Assembly: GCA_900542505.1 (NCBI GenBank)
Contig: UQNV01000004.1
Coordinates: 1 to 64,000 of the forward strand
Length of the DNA stretch: 64,000 bases
Direction of reading: 5' to 3'
Source of the DNA: an uncultured Alistipes sp.
GTDB lineage: Bacteria > Bacteroidota > Bacteroidia > Bacteroidales > Rikenellaceae
How positions within the stretch are numbered: the first letter of the stretch is position 1; the number at the start of each line of letters is the position of its first letter. Under the pieces are notes generated by a model, which saw nothing but the letters and a program-made list of their open reading frames with translations, was not told the origin of the DNA and searched no databases. Both the position numbers and the translations under genes were made by a program. Shown here piece by piece: positions 1 to 9,190 of the stretch.

Positions 1-1290
1 TCGCTGGGTATGGCTACCTATACCGAGGATGTCATTACGGCAGCCTACGGTATTGACAACGTTTCGTTCGAGGTTGAGATTCAGCAGTCGGACAACAACG
101 AGGGAGTGTATCGCCTGAAGAACCTCTACCGTGCCGGTACCGGTCTGTTCTCGTTTTATAACTTCAAGGATGCAACGGGAGCTGCATCGGACTACTACAT
201 CACCATCGACTGCACGAATCCCGACGCAGTAACCATCGCCGAGCAGCCGCTGGGCTTCACGCTCGTGGGTATGGGTGAGCTTAGACTCTTCAGCACGGCA
301 GCCGGAACGTTCAAGGACGGTGTGATAACCTTCCCCAAGAACGGCCTTTCGCTTGTCATTCCGACCATCAGCGATAACTTTCCGACCAACGGTTCGGGCC
401 TCTTCAGGCTGGTTCTGCCGGGCGTGAGCGACGTAGCGGCTCCCGCCGTGACGGTTGCCTACAAGGGTTCGTTCATCGATGCGGCGTCCAACAAGTCCAA
501 CGCCGTTCTCGACTTCACGCTCAACGAGACGGCGACCTCCTACAAGTTCGCCGTAGTCGAGGGGAACATCACGAAGGATGAGGCCGCCATCAAGGAGACG
601 GCCGGCAAGATTGTCGACGGTTCGCTCGAATCGACCGAAGGCACCGCATCGGGCAGCGTGCTCTATCCGCTTGCCGTATCGGGCACCTTCACGGTTGTAG
701 CCGTTCCGTTCAACGCCGAGGGCGATGCCGGTGCTGCGGCTGCTGCCGCCTTCATCTACTCGGCCGAGGGGGCTCCCGATATCGTGCAGGTACAGACCGG
801 CAACTACACGGTGCATGTCACCGATGCCAAAGACGGTTACGACTGCCCGCTCACGCTGACGGCCGGTGACGGATTCAACGAGTTCGTGCTCGATGGTCTT
901 TTCGGCTTCACGGACTATGCATTCATTGGTGAATACGACCCCACCACCCTGACGATTACCTTCGACGGTACGGTTCTGGGTATGGAGGATATGGGTCCGC
1001 GCTGGGGCTATGGCATTGCCTACGTGGATGAGACCCAGTCCGAGATTTACACGATTCTGAGCAACGAGGCAGATGAGCCGTGCGTAATCAGTGTCAACGA
1101 GGACGGAACGCTCAATGCCTTCACCACGTCGCTGCAGCTTGTCGGTTTCTCGGCTGCTGACGGTAAGATTACCCGCATGTACGAGCAGATTGAGGCCAAT
1201 ACGCCGATTACGAAGGGCGAGGCCGGAACGACGGCACGTACGGTCAACCGGCGCACCCAGCTCTCGACCGCTCTCCGCGCGAACTTCTAA
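1..1290 (+). CDS. C-terminal part of a surface/secreted protein, 5' end outside window
   Basis: The frame is open from base 1; the first in-frame ATG at 10 is probably internal, because the residues around it (SLGMATYTEDVI) look like the middle of a module common in Bacteroidetes surface lipoproteins, followed by VEIQQS and GVYRLKNLY. About 429 residues are visible. The protein is rich in Gly, Thr, Ala and Phe, as expected for beta-sandwich repeats, with no transmembrane segment and no catalytic motif I recognise. The C-terminus ends in a basic stretch (TARTVNRRTQLSTALRANF). A terminator follows 30 bp downstream. Function is unknown; an extracellular adhesin or glycan-binding role is only a guess. 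What would decide it is the missing N-terminus, expected to carry a lipoprotein signal. Confidence 0.75.
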   Translation, partial: SLGMATYTEDVITAAYGIDNVSFEVEIQQSDNNEGVYRLKNLYRAGTGLFSFYNFKDATGAASDYYITIDCTNPDAVTIAEQPLGFTLVGMGELRLFSTAAGTFKDGVITFPKNGLSLVIPTISDNFPTNGSGLFRLVLPGVSDVAAPAVTVAYKGSFIDAASNKSNAVLDFTLNETATSYKFAVVEGNITKDEAAIKETAGKIVDGSLESTEGTASGSVLYPLAVSGTFTVVAVPFNAEGDAGAAAAAAFIYSAEGAPDIVQVQTGNYTVHVTDAKDGYDCPLTLTAGDGFNEFVLDGLFGFTDYAFIGEYDPTTLTITFDGTVLGMEDMGPRWGYGIAYVDETQSEIYTILSNEADEPCVISVNEDGTLNAFTTSLQLVGFSAADGKITRMYEQIEANTPITKGEAGTTARTVNRRTQLSTALRANF

Positions 1291-1320
1291 CAGCGGATTT
1301 ATTCCCGCAGGCAAACAGAG

Positions 1321-1349
1321 GCCCGCTTCCTTGACGGAGGCGGGCTTTT
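1321..1349 (+). terminator. Intrinsic terminator after the first gene
   Basis: A 10-bp stem with one G-T wobble (GCCCGCTTCC pairing with GGAGGCGGGC) and a 5-base loop is followed by TTTT. It lies 30 bp after the stop at 1290 and before the FprA promoter. Confidence 0.8.
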
Positions 1350-1416
1350 GTCCGTTTCTTTTGTATGCAGCCTGCTGTTACTTCGTGTGCTGTACTGTCG
1401 ATTTGCAAAAAAATAC

Positions 1417-1424
1417 TAATTTTG
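1417..1424 (+). promoter_or_regulatory. Bacteroidetes -7 element upstream of the flavodiiron gene
   Basis: TAATTTTG matches the Bacteroidetes consensus TAnnTTTG, 25 bp upstream of the ATG at 1450. No TTTG lies at the usual 19-21 bp upstream (the nearest, 1402-1405, is too close), so the -33 half is weak. Confidence 0.5.
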
Positions 1425-1449
1425 CAGCAAAACAAAAAGATTCGACGTT

Positions 1450-2640
1450 ATGAAAATCACGGAATTTATCCCCGGAATCCATTATGTGGGTGTGAACGAC
1501 CGTACCACGACCCGTTTCGAGGGCCTCTGGTCGCTTCCTTACGGTGTTTCCTACAACTCCTACCTCGTCGTGGACGAGAAGGTGGCCCTCATCGATACGG
1601 TCGAGGAGTCGTTCGGCAGCCGTTTCGTGGACCGAATCCGCGAAACGCTCGGCGAACGCCCGGTCGACTACCTCATCGTGAACCACATGGAGCCCGACCA
1701 TTCGTCGTCGATTCGCACGCTGCGCCTGCTCTATCCCCAGATGCAGATTGTCGGCAACGCCAAGACGCTCCAGATGCTCGCCGGCTTCTACGGCATCTCT
1801 GACGGAACGCTCGAGGTCAAGGATGGAGCCAGCATCTCGCTCGGAGCCCGCACCCTTCAGTTCCACCTGGCGCCGATGGTTCACTGGCCCGAGACGATGG
1901 TGACCTGGTGCCCCGAAGAGAAGGTGCTCTTCTCGGGCGATGCCTTCGGTACGTTCGGTGCGCTCAACGGCGGTATTACCGATTCGCAGCTCGAACTGGA
2001 CCACTTCTGGGACGAGATGCGCCGCTACTATGCCTGCATCGTCGGCAAGTACGGCGTGCCGGTGCAGAAGGCGCTGCAGAAGCTGGGCGGACTGCCCATC
2101 GAGACCATCTGTGCGACGCACGGTCCCGTCTGGCAGCGTGAGATTCCGCGCGTGCTCTCCATCTACGACCGTCTGAGCCGCTACGAGGGCGAGCCGGGTG
2201 TGGTGATTGCCTACGGCTCGATGTACGGCAATACGGAGCAGCTGGCCGAGCGCATTGCCTGTGAACTGACCGAGCAGGGTGTCCGTCCGATTGTGATGCA
2301 CAACCTGACGACGGCCGATATGTCGATGGTCGTGCGCGACGTCTTCAAGTACGATACGTTGCTTGTCGGTTCGCCGACCTATAATGCAGAGCTCTTCCCC
2401 GAGGTGGAACATCTGCTGCGCAAGATTGAGGCGCGCTGCGTGCCGCACCGCAATTTCGGTTTCTTCGGTTCGTTCTGCTGGGCCGGAGCCGCCGTGCGCC
2501 GCATGAAGGAGTTCGCCGAGCGGATGAAGTGGGAGCCTGTTTGCGAGCCTGTGGAGATGAAGCAGGGCTTCGATGCCCGCAGCTACGACGCGGCGCGTAC
2601 GCTTGCCGGAGCTGTGGCAGCGCGGTTCAACGAGCGGTAG
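1450..2640 (+). CDS. fprA: FprA family A-type flavoprotein (flavodiiron protein)
   Basis: This 396-residue cytoplasmic protein has the two-domain flavodiiron architecture. An N-terminal metallo-beta-lactamase-like domain (about 1-245) carries the diiron ligands: H79, E81, D83 and H84 in NHMEPDH, His in MVHWPETM, Asp in FSGDAFGTFG, and His in ATHGPVW. A C-terminal flavodoxin domain (about 250-396) has the FMN phosphate loop YGSMYGNTE. The family reduces O2 to water, or NO to N2O, and protects anaerobes. It lies alone between two terminators with its own -7 box, so it is probably monocistronic. Length and all ligands are as expected; the electron donor (rubredoxin or similar) is not in the window. 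Confidence 0.95.
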   Translation: MKITEFIPGIHYVGVNDRTTTRFEGLWSLPYGVSYNSYLVVDEKVALIDTVEESFGSRFVDRIRETLGERPVDYLIVNHMEPDHSSSIRTLRLLYPQMQIVGNAKTLQMLAGFYGISDGTLEVKDGASISLGARTLQFHLAPMVHWPETMVTWCPEEKVLFSGDAFGTFGALNGGITDSQLELDHFWDEMRRYYACIVGKYGVPVQKALQKLGGLPIETICATHGPVWQREIPRVLSIYDRLSRYEGEPGVVIAYGSMYGNTEQLAERIACELTEQGVRPIVMHNLTTADMSMVVRDVFKYDTLLVGSPTYNAELFPEVEHLLRKIEARCVPHRNFGFFGSFCWAGAAVRRMKEFAERMKWEPVCEPVEMKQGFDARSYDAARTLAGAVAARFNER

Positions 2641-2714
2641 ACGCGCCGCCTTGCGTCACGGCCCGCCCCGCGGTGTTCGCGGCCGATGGCAGACGGACCA
2701 TGAGCGGAAATTCA

Positions 2715-2755
2715 AACGGGAGACCTTCTTTCGAGAAGGTCTCCCGTTCGTTTTG
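2715..2755 (+). terminator. Strong terminator between convergent genes
   Basis: A perfect 14-bp stem (2715-2728 with 2735-2748, 6-base loop) is followed by CGTTTT. It lies between the flavodiiron gene (+) and the FabK-like gene (-) and can serve both strands. Confidence 0.85.
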
Positions 2756-2816
2756 TCCGAAGGCGGGGTGCCTGGCGGCCGTTCGTTCGGGCGGGGGTGG
2801 CCGCCCCACGTCCGGC

Positions 2817-3758
2817 TCAGAGGGTCGGAAGGGTCGCGCGGCGGGCGTTGAACTCCTCGACCAGCGAGGCTACAATCTCTTCGGCCGAGGGGAGGTCGCG
2901 GATGAGCGAGGCCGCCTGGCCGATTTCGAGCTCGCCCTCGTCGAGCTCGCCCTCGAAGATGCCGCGGCGTGTCCGCCCGAAGCCAATCATCTCGCGCAGC
3001 TCGTCGGCCGTGGCGCCGCGCTCCTCGGCTTCGGCCATCCGGCGGTAGAAGGCGTTGCGGATGAGCCGCGTGGGGCTCAGCCGCTTGAGTGCGAGCATCG
3101 TGTCGCCCTCCTGCAGCGTGATGCAGAGCTGCTTGAAGGACTCGCTGGCCGAACTTTCGGCGCTCAGCGCAAAGCGCGTCCCTATCTGGACGCCTTCGGC
3201 GCCCAGTGCGAAGGCGGCCAGCATGCCGCCGCCCGTGGCGATGCCGCCGGCTGCAATGAGGGGTAGCGTCACCGCCTCGCGCACCTGCGGGACGAGGACC
3301 ATCGTCGTGCTCTCTTCGCGCCCGTTGTGGCCGCCCGCCTCGAAGCCCTCGGCCACGACGGCATCGACGCCCGCAAGTTCGCTTTTCCGGGCAAATCGCG
3401 AGCTCGAAACCACGTGGACGACCTTGCACCCGGCGTCGTGCAGCCGGGCGGTCCAGGTGGCCGGATTTCCCGCCGAGGTGAAGACCACGGGGACCCGTTC
3501 GTCGATGATGACCTGTATGAGCTCGGCCGCGTAGCGGTACATGAGCGGGACGTTGACGCCGAAGGGGCGGTCGGTCGCCTCGCGGCATTTGCGGATGTGC
3601 TCGCGCAGCAGGTCGGGGGTCATCGAGCCTGAACCGATGAGGCCGAGCCCGCCGGCGCGGCTCACGGCTGCAGCGAGCCGCCAGCCGCTGCACCAGACCA
3701 TGCCGCCCGAGACTATCGGGTAGCGGATGCCGAATAGACGGCAGATTCTGTTCTCCAT
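2817..3758 (-). CDS. Nitronate monooxygenase / FabK-like FMN oxidoreductase
   Basis: The start is the ATG at 3758 (MENRICRLFGIRYPIVSGGM), giving 313 residues, the usual family length; the longer open frame upstream is GC-rich shadow. The TIM barrel shows FMN-binding features: IVSGGMVW near the N-terminus, the family His in EAGGHNG, IAAGGIATG and GVQIGTRF. The family contains nitronate monooxygenases, which oxidise alkyl nitronates, and FabK, the enoyl-ACP reductase of some bacteria; EAGGHNG followed by TTMVLVPQV resembles FabK. Sequence alone does not separate the two here, and no fatty-acid gene is adjacent (acpP and fabF are 43 kb away). A CAAATGTA at 3777-3784 is a -7 element on the minus strand. 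Confidence 0.85.
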   Translation of the reverse strand: MENRICRLFGIRYPIVSGGMVWCSGWRLAAAVSRAGGLGLIGSGSMTPDLLREHIRKCREATDRPFGVNVPLMYRYAAELIQVIIDERVPVVFTSAGNPATWTARLHDAGCKVVHVVSSSRFARKSELAGVDAVVAEGFEAGGHNGREESTTMVLVPQVREAVTLPLIAAGGIATGGGMLAAFALGAEGVQIGTRFALSAESSASESFKQLCITLQEGDTMLALKRLSPTRLIRNAFYRRMAEAEERGATADELREMIGFGRTRRGIFEGELDEGELEIGQAASLIRDLPSAEEIVASLVEEFNARRATLPTL

Positions 3759-3776
3759 GTTCGATGTGGTTTTTTG

Positions 3777-3784
3777 CAAATGTA
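3777..3784 (-). promoter_or_regulatory. -7 element for the FabK-like gene
   Basis: On the minus strand this reads TACATTTG (TAnnTTTG), 18 bp upstream of the start at 3758. No good -33 TTTG is seen at the expected distance. Confidence 0.5.
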
Positions 3785-3991
3785 GCAAAAAATCGGCGAC
3801 CTTTCTCCCTCGGTGTCCCGGCGTGTCGTCGCTGCCCCCTGCCGGGGTCTCGCGGCTGACAGCGGCCGGGTGCGGGGTGGTGCCGATGTGCCGTCGGCAG
3901 GGCGGCGCGGCGAGGCTCCCGATGAATTGCCCGGCCGATTTGGTTCTTCTCCGAAAAATGGCGAATTTTGTCCCCTCAGATATCACTTCAC

Positions 3992-5032
3992 ATGCTTTAT
4001 ACCGACGATACGCGCATCGAGGCGCTGGCCGTGCACCTCGTGGGCAACCGAATGAAGGACGAGCCGCTGCTGCTCTCGCCCGGGCTTTCGCCGCAGACCG
4101 GCGACGAGGAGCTCGCACGCATCCTCACGGCCTATTTCCTCGGGGGCTTCAAGGGCGAGGAGTGCTACAGCCTCAGCCACGAGAGCGACCTCGAGTGCAA
4201 CGAGGTCTATCACTATGCGTGCCGCATCTTCGACGACCCGGACCATTTCTACGACCATTCGGTCGCCCTGGCGCGCCACCTCTACGAGTCGGGCGGCCAT
4301 CCCCAAATCAAGAGCGGCGAATTCTACGTCGTCCGCTTCTCGGGATGCCGCTTCGGCGGCGAGCCGTTCGATGCCGTGGGGCTCTTCAAGTCCGAGACGC
4401 GCGATACGTACCTCGACGTGAGCGAGCAGGACGAGGGGCTCCGCATTGCGGCCTTCCGGGGCATTAACGTCGAGCGGCTCGACAAGGGCTGTCTTATCCT
4501 CGCCTCGGAGCGCGAGCAGGGATTCGTCGTGCGCGTGGTGGACAATACGAACCGTACGGAGGCGCGCTACTGGACCGACGACTTCCTCCACGTGCGGCCG
4601 CGTCGGGACAACTACCACCATACGAACAACGCGCTGGCCATGTGCCGCAGCTACGTGACGCGCCACCTGCCGTCGGAGTTCTCCGTCTCGAAGGCCGACC
4701 AGGCCGACCTGCTCAACGAGACGATGAACTATTTCCGCGAGCAGGACCACTTCTCGCTCGACGACTTCTCGGAGCGGGTCATCCGACAGCCCGAGGTGGC
4801 CGAGAGCTTCGTCCGCTACAAGGAGGAGTACGAACGCGAGCGCGACATCCGCATCGAGGACGAGTTCGCCATATCGGACCCGGCCGTCAAGCGCCAGGCG
4901 CGCAACTACCGGAGCGTCATCAAGCTCGACCGCAACTTCCACATCTATATCCATGGCAGCCGGAACCTCATCGAGCAGGGCGAGGACGAACGCGGCCGCT
5001 ATTACAAACTCTACTACGAAGACGAGGAGTAA
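3992..5032 (+). CDS. Nucleoid-associated protein (NdpA/YejK-like)
   Basis: Starting at the ATG at 3992 (MLYTDDTRIEALAVHLVGN), the protein has 346 residues, matching the Bacteroidetes members of the NdpA family. A TTG eight codons upstream is less likely. Recognisable features are the N-terminal IEALAVHLVGNR, the central YFVVRF-like segment (EFYVVRFSGCRF), and a C-terminal portion ending in KLYYEDEE. Members are cytosolic nucleoid-bound proteins of poorly defined function. The protein is acidic and rich in charged residues, with no signal peptide. The next gene starts 4 bp after its stop, so the two are probably cotranscribed with the pseudouridine synthase. Confidence 0.85.
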   Translation: MLYTDDTRIEALAVHLVGNRMKDEPLLLSPGLSPQTGDEELARILTAYFLGGFKGEECYSLSHESDLECNEVYHYACRIFDDPDHFYDHSVALARHLYESGGHPQIKSGEFYVVRFSGCRFGGEPFDAVGLFKSETRDTYLDVSEQDEGLRIAAFRGINVERLDKGCLILASEREQGFVVRVVDNTNRTEARYWTDDFLHVRPRRDNYHHTNNALAMCRSYVTRHLPSEFSVSKADQADLLNETMNYFREQDHFSLDDFSERVIRQPEVAESFVRYKEEYERERDIRIEDEFAISDPAVKRQARNYRSVIKLDRNFHIYIHGSRNLIEQGEDERGRYYKLYYEDEE

Positions 5033-5036
5033 CGTC

Positions 5037-6836
5037 ATGCGCGGGAAGGAACTCGAAGCCGCCCCGGCCGGAAGAGCCGCCGCAGCGGCGGCCCGTGGGG
5101 GTGCGGAGCCAGCCGCTCCGCTCTGTGGCGGCGCATGCCCCGACGAGGCCGTTGCGGCTCCCTCCGGAGGCACTCCTTCGGAGGCTCCGCATGGCCCGGG
5201 CGATGATTCCCGCTGGCCGCTGCATCGTTTCCCGCAGCCGGTCGACCCGGCGACGCTGCCCGCACGCTTCACCTGCCCCTTCTGCTATACGCCCCATCCG
5301 CTCTGCATCGCCGCCGCATCGTGCGTGCAGGAGTACCTCGCGACGTGCCGCGCATGGAGCGACGAACTTGCCGCCGGCAAGATGTTCGGCGTGCTGGTCG
5401 TGCGCCATCCGGAGGGTGGGGTAGGGTTTCTTGCCGCCTTCTCGGGCAATCTTGCGGGGAGCAACCGCCATCCCTACTTCGTTCCTCCGGTCTACGACAT
5501 GCTCCGTCCGGGCGACTTCTTCCGGCAGGAGGAGGCGGCCATCTCGGCGCTCAACGGGCGTGTCGCCCGTTTGGAGCGCGACCCGCAGCTGTGCGAGGCC
5601 CGCGCGGAGCTGGAGCGCCTCACACGGCAGGCCGCATGCGCATTGGACGAGGCCCGCACGGCAGCCCTCCGCGCCAAGGCGGAGCGGGACCGGCAGCGTG
5701 CGGAGCGCCCGGACGAGGCGCTTCTTGCCGCACTCGTCCGCCAAAGCCAGCACGAAAAGGCCGAATTGCGGCGTCTCAGACAGCGGTGGAACGAACGCCT
5801 TGCTGCTGCGCGCGCCCGTGTTGGGGCACTCTCCGAGGAGGTCGTGCGGCTGAAAGACGAACGTCACCGCCGCTCGGCCGAACTGCAGCACCGGCTCTTC
5901 GCCCGGTTCCGCATGCTCAACGCCCGGGGCGAGGTGCGCGACCTGAACGAGCTCTTTGCCGATACGCCGCAGCGCGTGCCTCCGGCCGGGGCGGGGGAGT
6001 GCGCCGCCCCCAAGCTGCTCCAGTATGCCTATGTCTCGGGGCTGCATCCGGTGGCTATGGCCGAATTCTGGTGGGGTGCCTCGCCGCGTGGCGAGGTGCG
6101 CCGCCACGGATGCTACTATCCGGCCTGCCGCGGCAAGTGCGGGCCGATTCTGCGCCACATGCTGCAGGGGCTCGACGTCGACCCCAATCCGCTCGAACGC
6201 CCCGCTGCCGCCTGCGGCGAGCCCCGCGTGTTCTGGGAGGATGCATCCCTCGCGGTTGTCTGCAAACCGGCCGGCATGTTGTCGGTTCCCGGCCTCGGTG
6301 GCGGCACATCGCTGCTTGCGTGGCTGCGCGACCGGTATCCCCATGCCACCGGTCCGCTGCTGGTCCATCGGCTCGATATGGCCACCTCGGGGCTGCTGCT
6401 TTGCGCCAAAACGCTCGACGCCTACCGCCGCCTGCAGGCCCAGTTCTGCAACCGTACGGTGCGCAAGCGCTATGTGGCGCTGCTGGACGGAGCCGTTGCG
6501 GCCGACGAGGGGGTGGTCGAACTTCCGATGCGAGCCGACTGGGAGGACCGTCCGCGACAGCGGGTCTGCTTCGAGCATGGGGCTCCGGCCCGAACCGAGT
6601 ACCGCGTGCTCTCCCGCGAGGGCGGCGTGACGCGTGTTGCGCTCCATCCCGTGACGGGGCGGACGCATCAGCTGCGCGTGCATGCCTCCCATCCGTCGGG
6701 GCTCGATGCCCCGATTGTCGGCGATACGCTCTATGGCCGCGGCGGCAACCGCCTCTTCCTGCATGCCGAGTCGCTCACGTTCCGCCACCCCTTTACGGGC
6801 GAGGAGCTGCATTTCGAATTTCCGGCCGATTTCTGA
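5037..6836 (+). CDS. RluA family pseudouridine synthase with long N-terminal extension
   Basis: The protein has 599 residues from the ATG at 5037, 4 bp after the previous stop. The catalytic domain occupies the last 220 or so residues: HRLDMATSG with catalytic Asp near 447, RKRYVALLDG, and TGRTHQLRVH. It isomerises uridine to pseudouridine in rRNA or tRNA. The first half is specific to the Bacteroidetes subgroup: a Cys cluster (FTCPFCYTPHPLC) near 80-95, a long Arg/Glu/Ala-rich coiled-coil (about 190-310), then YYPACRGKCGP, which may complete a metal site. Residues 1-60 are Ala/Gly/Pro-rich low complexity and look like expansion; the functional start could be later, near WPLHRFPQP. A bidirectional hairpin lies downstream. 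Confidence 0.88.
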   Translation: MRGKELEAAPAGRAAAAAARGGAEPAAPLCGGACPDEAVAAPSGGTPSEAPHGPGDDSRWPLHRFPQPVDPATLPARFTCPFCYTPHPLCIAAASCVQEYLATCRAWSDELAAGKMFGVLVVRHPEGGVGFLAAFSGNLAGSNRHPYFVPPVYDMLRPGDFFRQEEAAISALNGRVARLERDPQLCEARAELERLTRQAACALDEARTAALRAKAERDRQRAERPDEALLAALVRQSQHEKAELRRLRQRWNERLAAARARVGALSEEVVRLKDERHRRSAELQHRLFARFRMLNARGEVRDLNELFADTPQRVPPAGAGECAAPKLLQYAYVSGLHPVAMAEFWWGASPRGEVRRHGCYYPACRGKCGPILRHMLQGLDVDPNPLERPAAACGEPRVFWEDASLAVVCKPAGMLSVPGLGGGTSLLAWLRDRYPHATGPLLVHRLDMATSGLLLCAKTLDAYRRLQAQFCNRTVRKRYVALLDGAVAADEGVVELPMRADWEDRPRQRVCFEHGAPARTEYRVLSREGGVTRVALHPVTGRTHQLRVHASHPSGLDAPIVGDTLYGRGGNRLFLHAESLTFRHPFTGEELHFEFPADF

Positions 6837-6899
6837 TGCGGTGCGTCTCGCTCGCCGGAAGGTTGCCGGGAGCGTGTAACGGCATGGGGTATAGACGCA

Positions 6900-6930
6900 A
6901 GCGTCCGGAATCGTGAAGATTCCGGACGCT
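6900..6930. terminator. Hairpin between convergent genes
   Basis: A perfect 13-bp stem (6900-6912 with 6918-6930, 5-base loop) separates the pseudouridine synthase (+) and the fucosidase (-). Neither side has a strong T-run, so it is a probable rather than certain terminator. Confidence 0.6.
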
Positions 6931-6956
6931 CTGTCCTGTCGGTTTGTATTTTCCTG

Positions 6957-8999
6957 TTATTCGGTAAGTACTGAAAATTCGGCGATGCCGGGCGCTTTGC
7001 CCGAGGCGATGGCGAGCGCCTCGAAACGGAGCGTGCGGCCCCGACGGGGTGCGAACTCGACCACCTGCTCGACCGGGTTGTTCACAATGTTGGAAAATTC
7101 GCCTTCGGCAACCGTTTCGCCGTCGACCTGCAACCGGTAGCGCGTCACCACGCCGCTGCCCCAGCGGCCGGCGTCGGGGGTATAGGTAAAACCGGTGAAG
7201 GTCCGTTCGGCTCCCGTATCGAAGGTGCAGTTCATGCGCCCTTCGGGAAGGTAGGCCGCCGTCGCGGGATTGCCGTCGAAGAGCTTCGCCCGCTCCGCGT
7301 CGGCCAGTTCGCGGACGCGGAACGCACCGCAGGGGATGTCGAACCTGCGGGTCGCCACGGCGCTCGTGCGACCGTTCTGGGGGTCGAGCACGATGGCGCG
7401 GACCTCGCCCTTGCCCGGCAGCGGGAAGGGGGCCTCGTAGCGCATCGAACCGGCATCGGGTTCCGAGCCGTCGAGCGTATAGCGGATTTCGGCCCCGCGG
7501 TCGCCGGCAAGTAGCGACACCGAGCCCTCGCCGTTGCGGACGATGCGCGGCTCCTCGAGCAGCACGGGGGCGTCGTAGGCCTCGACATTGCAGATGCAGA
7601 GCGGACCGCGCGCCTCCTCGAAGTGCACGCGCAGGGCCGGAGTCTCAACCTCCGAGAAGCGGATGATGCGCTTGTAGCCGATGGTCGTCAGCTCCTCGTC
7701 GGTCTCGACCGGACGCCACTCGCTGCCGTCTAGCCATTCGACCGCAAAGCGGGCCACGCGCTGCCCCAGCGGAATGTACTCCTGCAGCAGGATGCGGTTC
7801 ACGTGGCGCGGCGCATCGAAGCGGAAGGTCAGCGTTGCGGCCGTCACACCGTCATCGGTGGCCCAGTAGCTCTCCCAGTCGCCGTCGGTCGTACGGCCCG
7901 GAGCAAAGCGGCGGGCTCCGCCGCGCACGTTGTCGGCCTCGACATCGGCTTCGGCAAGCAGTTCGTGGGCGAACTCGGCATCGAGCGTCTGCCGCCACTC
8001 CATGATGCGGGCCGAATCGGCCGGCGCGATGCGGCCCGAACGGTCGACGGGGAAGTTGAGCAGCAGGTTGGCGTTGCGGCCCACGCTGTGGTAGTAGATG
8101 TCGACGAGCTGCGAGAGGCTCTTCAGCTGCGCATCCTCGCGCGGATGGTAGAACCAACCGGGCCGAATCGAGACGTCGACCTCGCCCGGAAGCCACGTGT
8201 CGCCGTCGCGCTCCCCGTGCGTAAAGTCGTTGACGTCCTGGTCGCCCGCCCCCTTGACGAAGCTCCAGTTGGTCTGGCCGGCCCAACCCTCCTCGTTGCC
8301 AATCCAGCGGATGTCGGCGCACGTGCCGCCGAAGATGACGGCCTCGGGCTGCAGTTCGTTGATGGTCCGGCGGGCATCCTCGTAGCGGTAGTAGCTCCGC
8401 GCGTCGATGCTGCGCGTCTCGTCGGCGCCGCCGTACCAGCCGTCGCCGCCGTTGGCGCCGTCGAACCAGTATTCGAACAGCGGCCCGTAGTTGGTGAGCA
8501 GCTCGCGCATCTGGTTATGGAAATAGGTCACATACTCCTCGCTGCCGTAGGCGGCATGGTTGCGGTCCCACGGCGAGAGGTAGATGCCGAAGCGGAGGCC
8601 GTGGCGGCGGCAGGCATCCGACAGGTCGCGCACCATGTCGCCCTTGCCGTCGCGCCAGGGCGAGTTCTTGACGCTGTATTCGGTATAGGCCGAGGGCCAC
8701 AGGCAGAAGCCGTCGTGGTGCTTGGCCGTCAGCATGACTCCCTTCATGCCGGCAGCCTTGAGCGTGCGGACCCACTGGTCGCAGTCCAGGTCGGTCGGGG
8801 CGAATGTCGAGGCGGGCGTATTGCCGTAGCCCCACTCCATGTCGTTGAAGGTGTTGAGTCCGTAATGGACAAAGGCATAGGTCTCGAGCTTCTGCCAGGC
8901 AATTTGCCGGGCATCGGGCAGCGGACCGACCGGTGCGGGCGCCTCCACGCGGGAGCAGGCCCCGGCCAGAAGCAGCAGAAAGGGCAGCAGTTTTTTCAT
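6957..8999 (-). CDS. GH29 alpha-L-fucosidase lipoprotein
   Basis: The protein has 680 residues with a lipoprotein signal (LLLLAGAC, lipid Cys at 15), so it is periplasmic or surface anchored. The GH29 barrel spans about 30-360: HYGLNTFNDMEWG, LTAKHHDGFCLWPS with the conserved HHDGF, and FEYWFDGANG with the expected nucleophile Asp at 180. A discoidin/F5-8-like region follows (about 370-480), then a short chitobiase C-terminal-like module (IRYTLDGSEPDAGSMRY) and a second beta-sandwich to the end. It removes terminal L-fucose from glycans. It diverges from the GH20 pair and sits beside two GH18-containing cassettes, which fits host N-glycan or mucin degradation; linkage specificity cannot be read from sequence. 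Confidence 0.93.
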   Translation of the reverse strand: MKKLLPFLLLLAGACSRVEAPAPVGPLPDARQIAWQKLETYAFVHYGLNTFNDMEWGYGNTPASTFAPTDLDCDQWVRTLKAAGMKGVMLTAKHHDGFCLWPSAYTEYSVKNSPWRDGKGDMVRDLSDACRRHGLRFGIYLSPWDRNHAAYGSEEYVTYFHNQMRELLTNYGPLFEYWFDGANGGDGWYGGADETRSIDARSYYRYEDARRTINELQPEAVIFGGTCADIRWIGNEEGWAGQTNWSFVKGAGDQDVNDFTHGERDGDTWLPGEVDVSIRPGWFYHPREDAQLKSLSQLVDIYYHSVGRNANLLLNFPVDRSGRIAPADSARIMEWRQTLDAEFAHELLAEADVEADNVRGGARRFAPGRTTDGDWESYWATDDGVTAATLTFRFDAPRHVNRILLQEYIPLGQRVARFAVEWLDGSEWRPVETDEELTTIGYKRIIRFSEVETPALRVHFEEARGPLCICNVEAYDAPVLLEEPRIVRNGEGSVSLLAGDRGAEIRYTLDGSEPDAGSMRYEAPFPLPGKGEVRAIVLDPQNGRTSAVATRRFDIPCGAFRVRELADAERAKLFDGNPATAAYLPEGRMNCTFDTGAERTFTGFTYTPDAGRWGSGVVTRYRLQVDGETVAEGEFSNIVNNPVEQVVEFAPRRGRTLRFEALAIASGKAPGIAEFSVLTE

Positions 9000-9043
9000 G
9001 TCAGTCAGATTTGTATCGTGGCTTTATTGGATTATCCAACGGC

Positions 9044-9051
9044 CAAATGTA
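9044..9051 (-). promoter_or_regulatory. -7 element for the fucosidase gene
   Basis: The minus strand reads TACATTTG (TAnnTTTG), 44 bp upstream of the fucosidase ATG; the -33 half is not convincing. Confidence 0.5.
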
Positions 9052-9120
9052 CAAAAAAAACGCAAACGGAGAAATCTCGCGGACAATATTTCCGACCGGA
9101 GGAAAAAGCCGACCGAATAT

Positions 9121-9151
9121 TTTGTCGCTCAGCGATATTTCCCTATATTTG
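9121..9151 (+). promoter_or_regulatory. Bacteroidetes promoter for the GH20 operon
   Basis: TTTG (9121-9124), exactly 19 bp, then TATATTTG (9144-9151): a full match to TTTG-N19-TAnnTTTG. The first GH20 ATG is at 9191, giving a short leader of about 30 nt. Confidence 0.8.
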
Positions 9152-9190
9152 CGCATCTGCAATTGGCAGCAATCAAACCCGAAACCCAAA

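Noticed and set aside
2656-3693. Long minus-strand frame overlapping the FabK-like gene
   Set aside because: Arg/Pro/His-rich, no motif, and out of frame with a well-supported flavoprotein gene.
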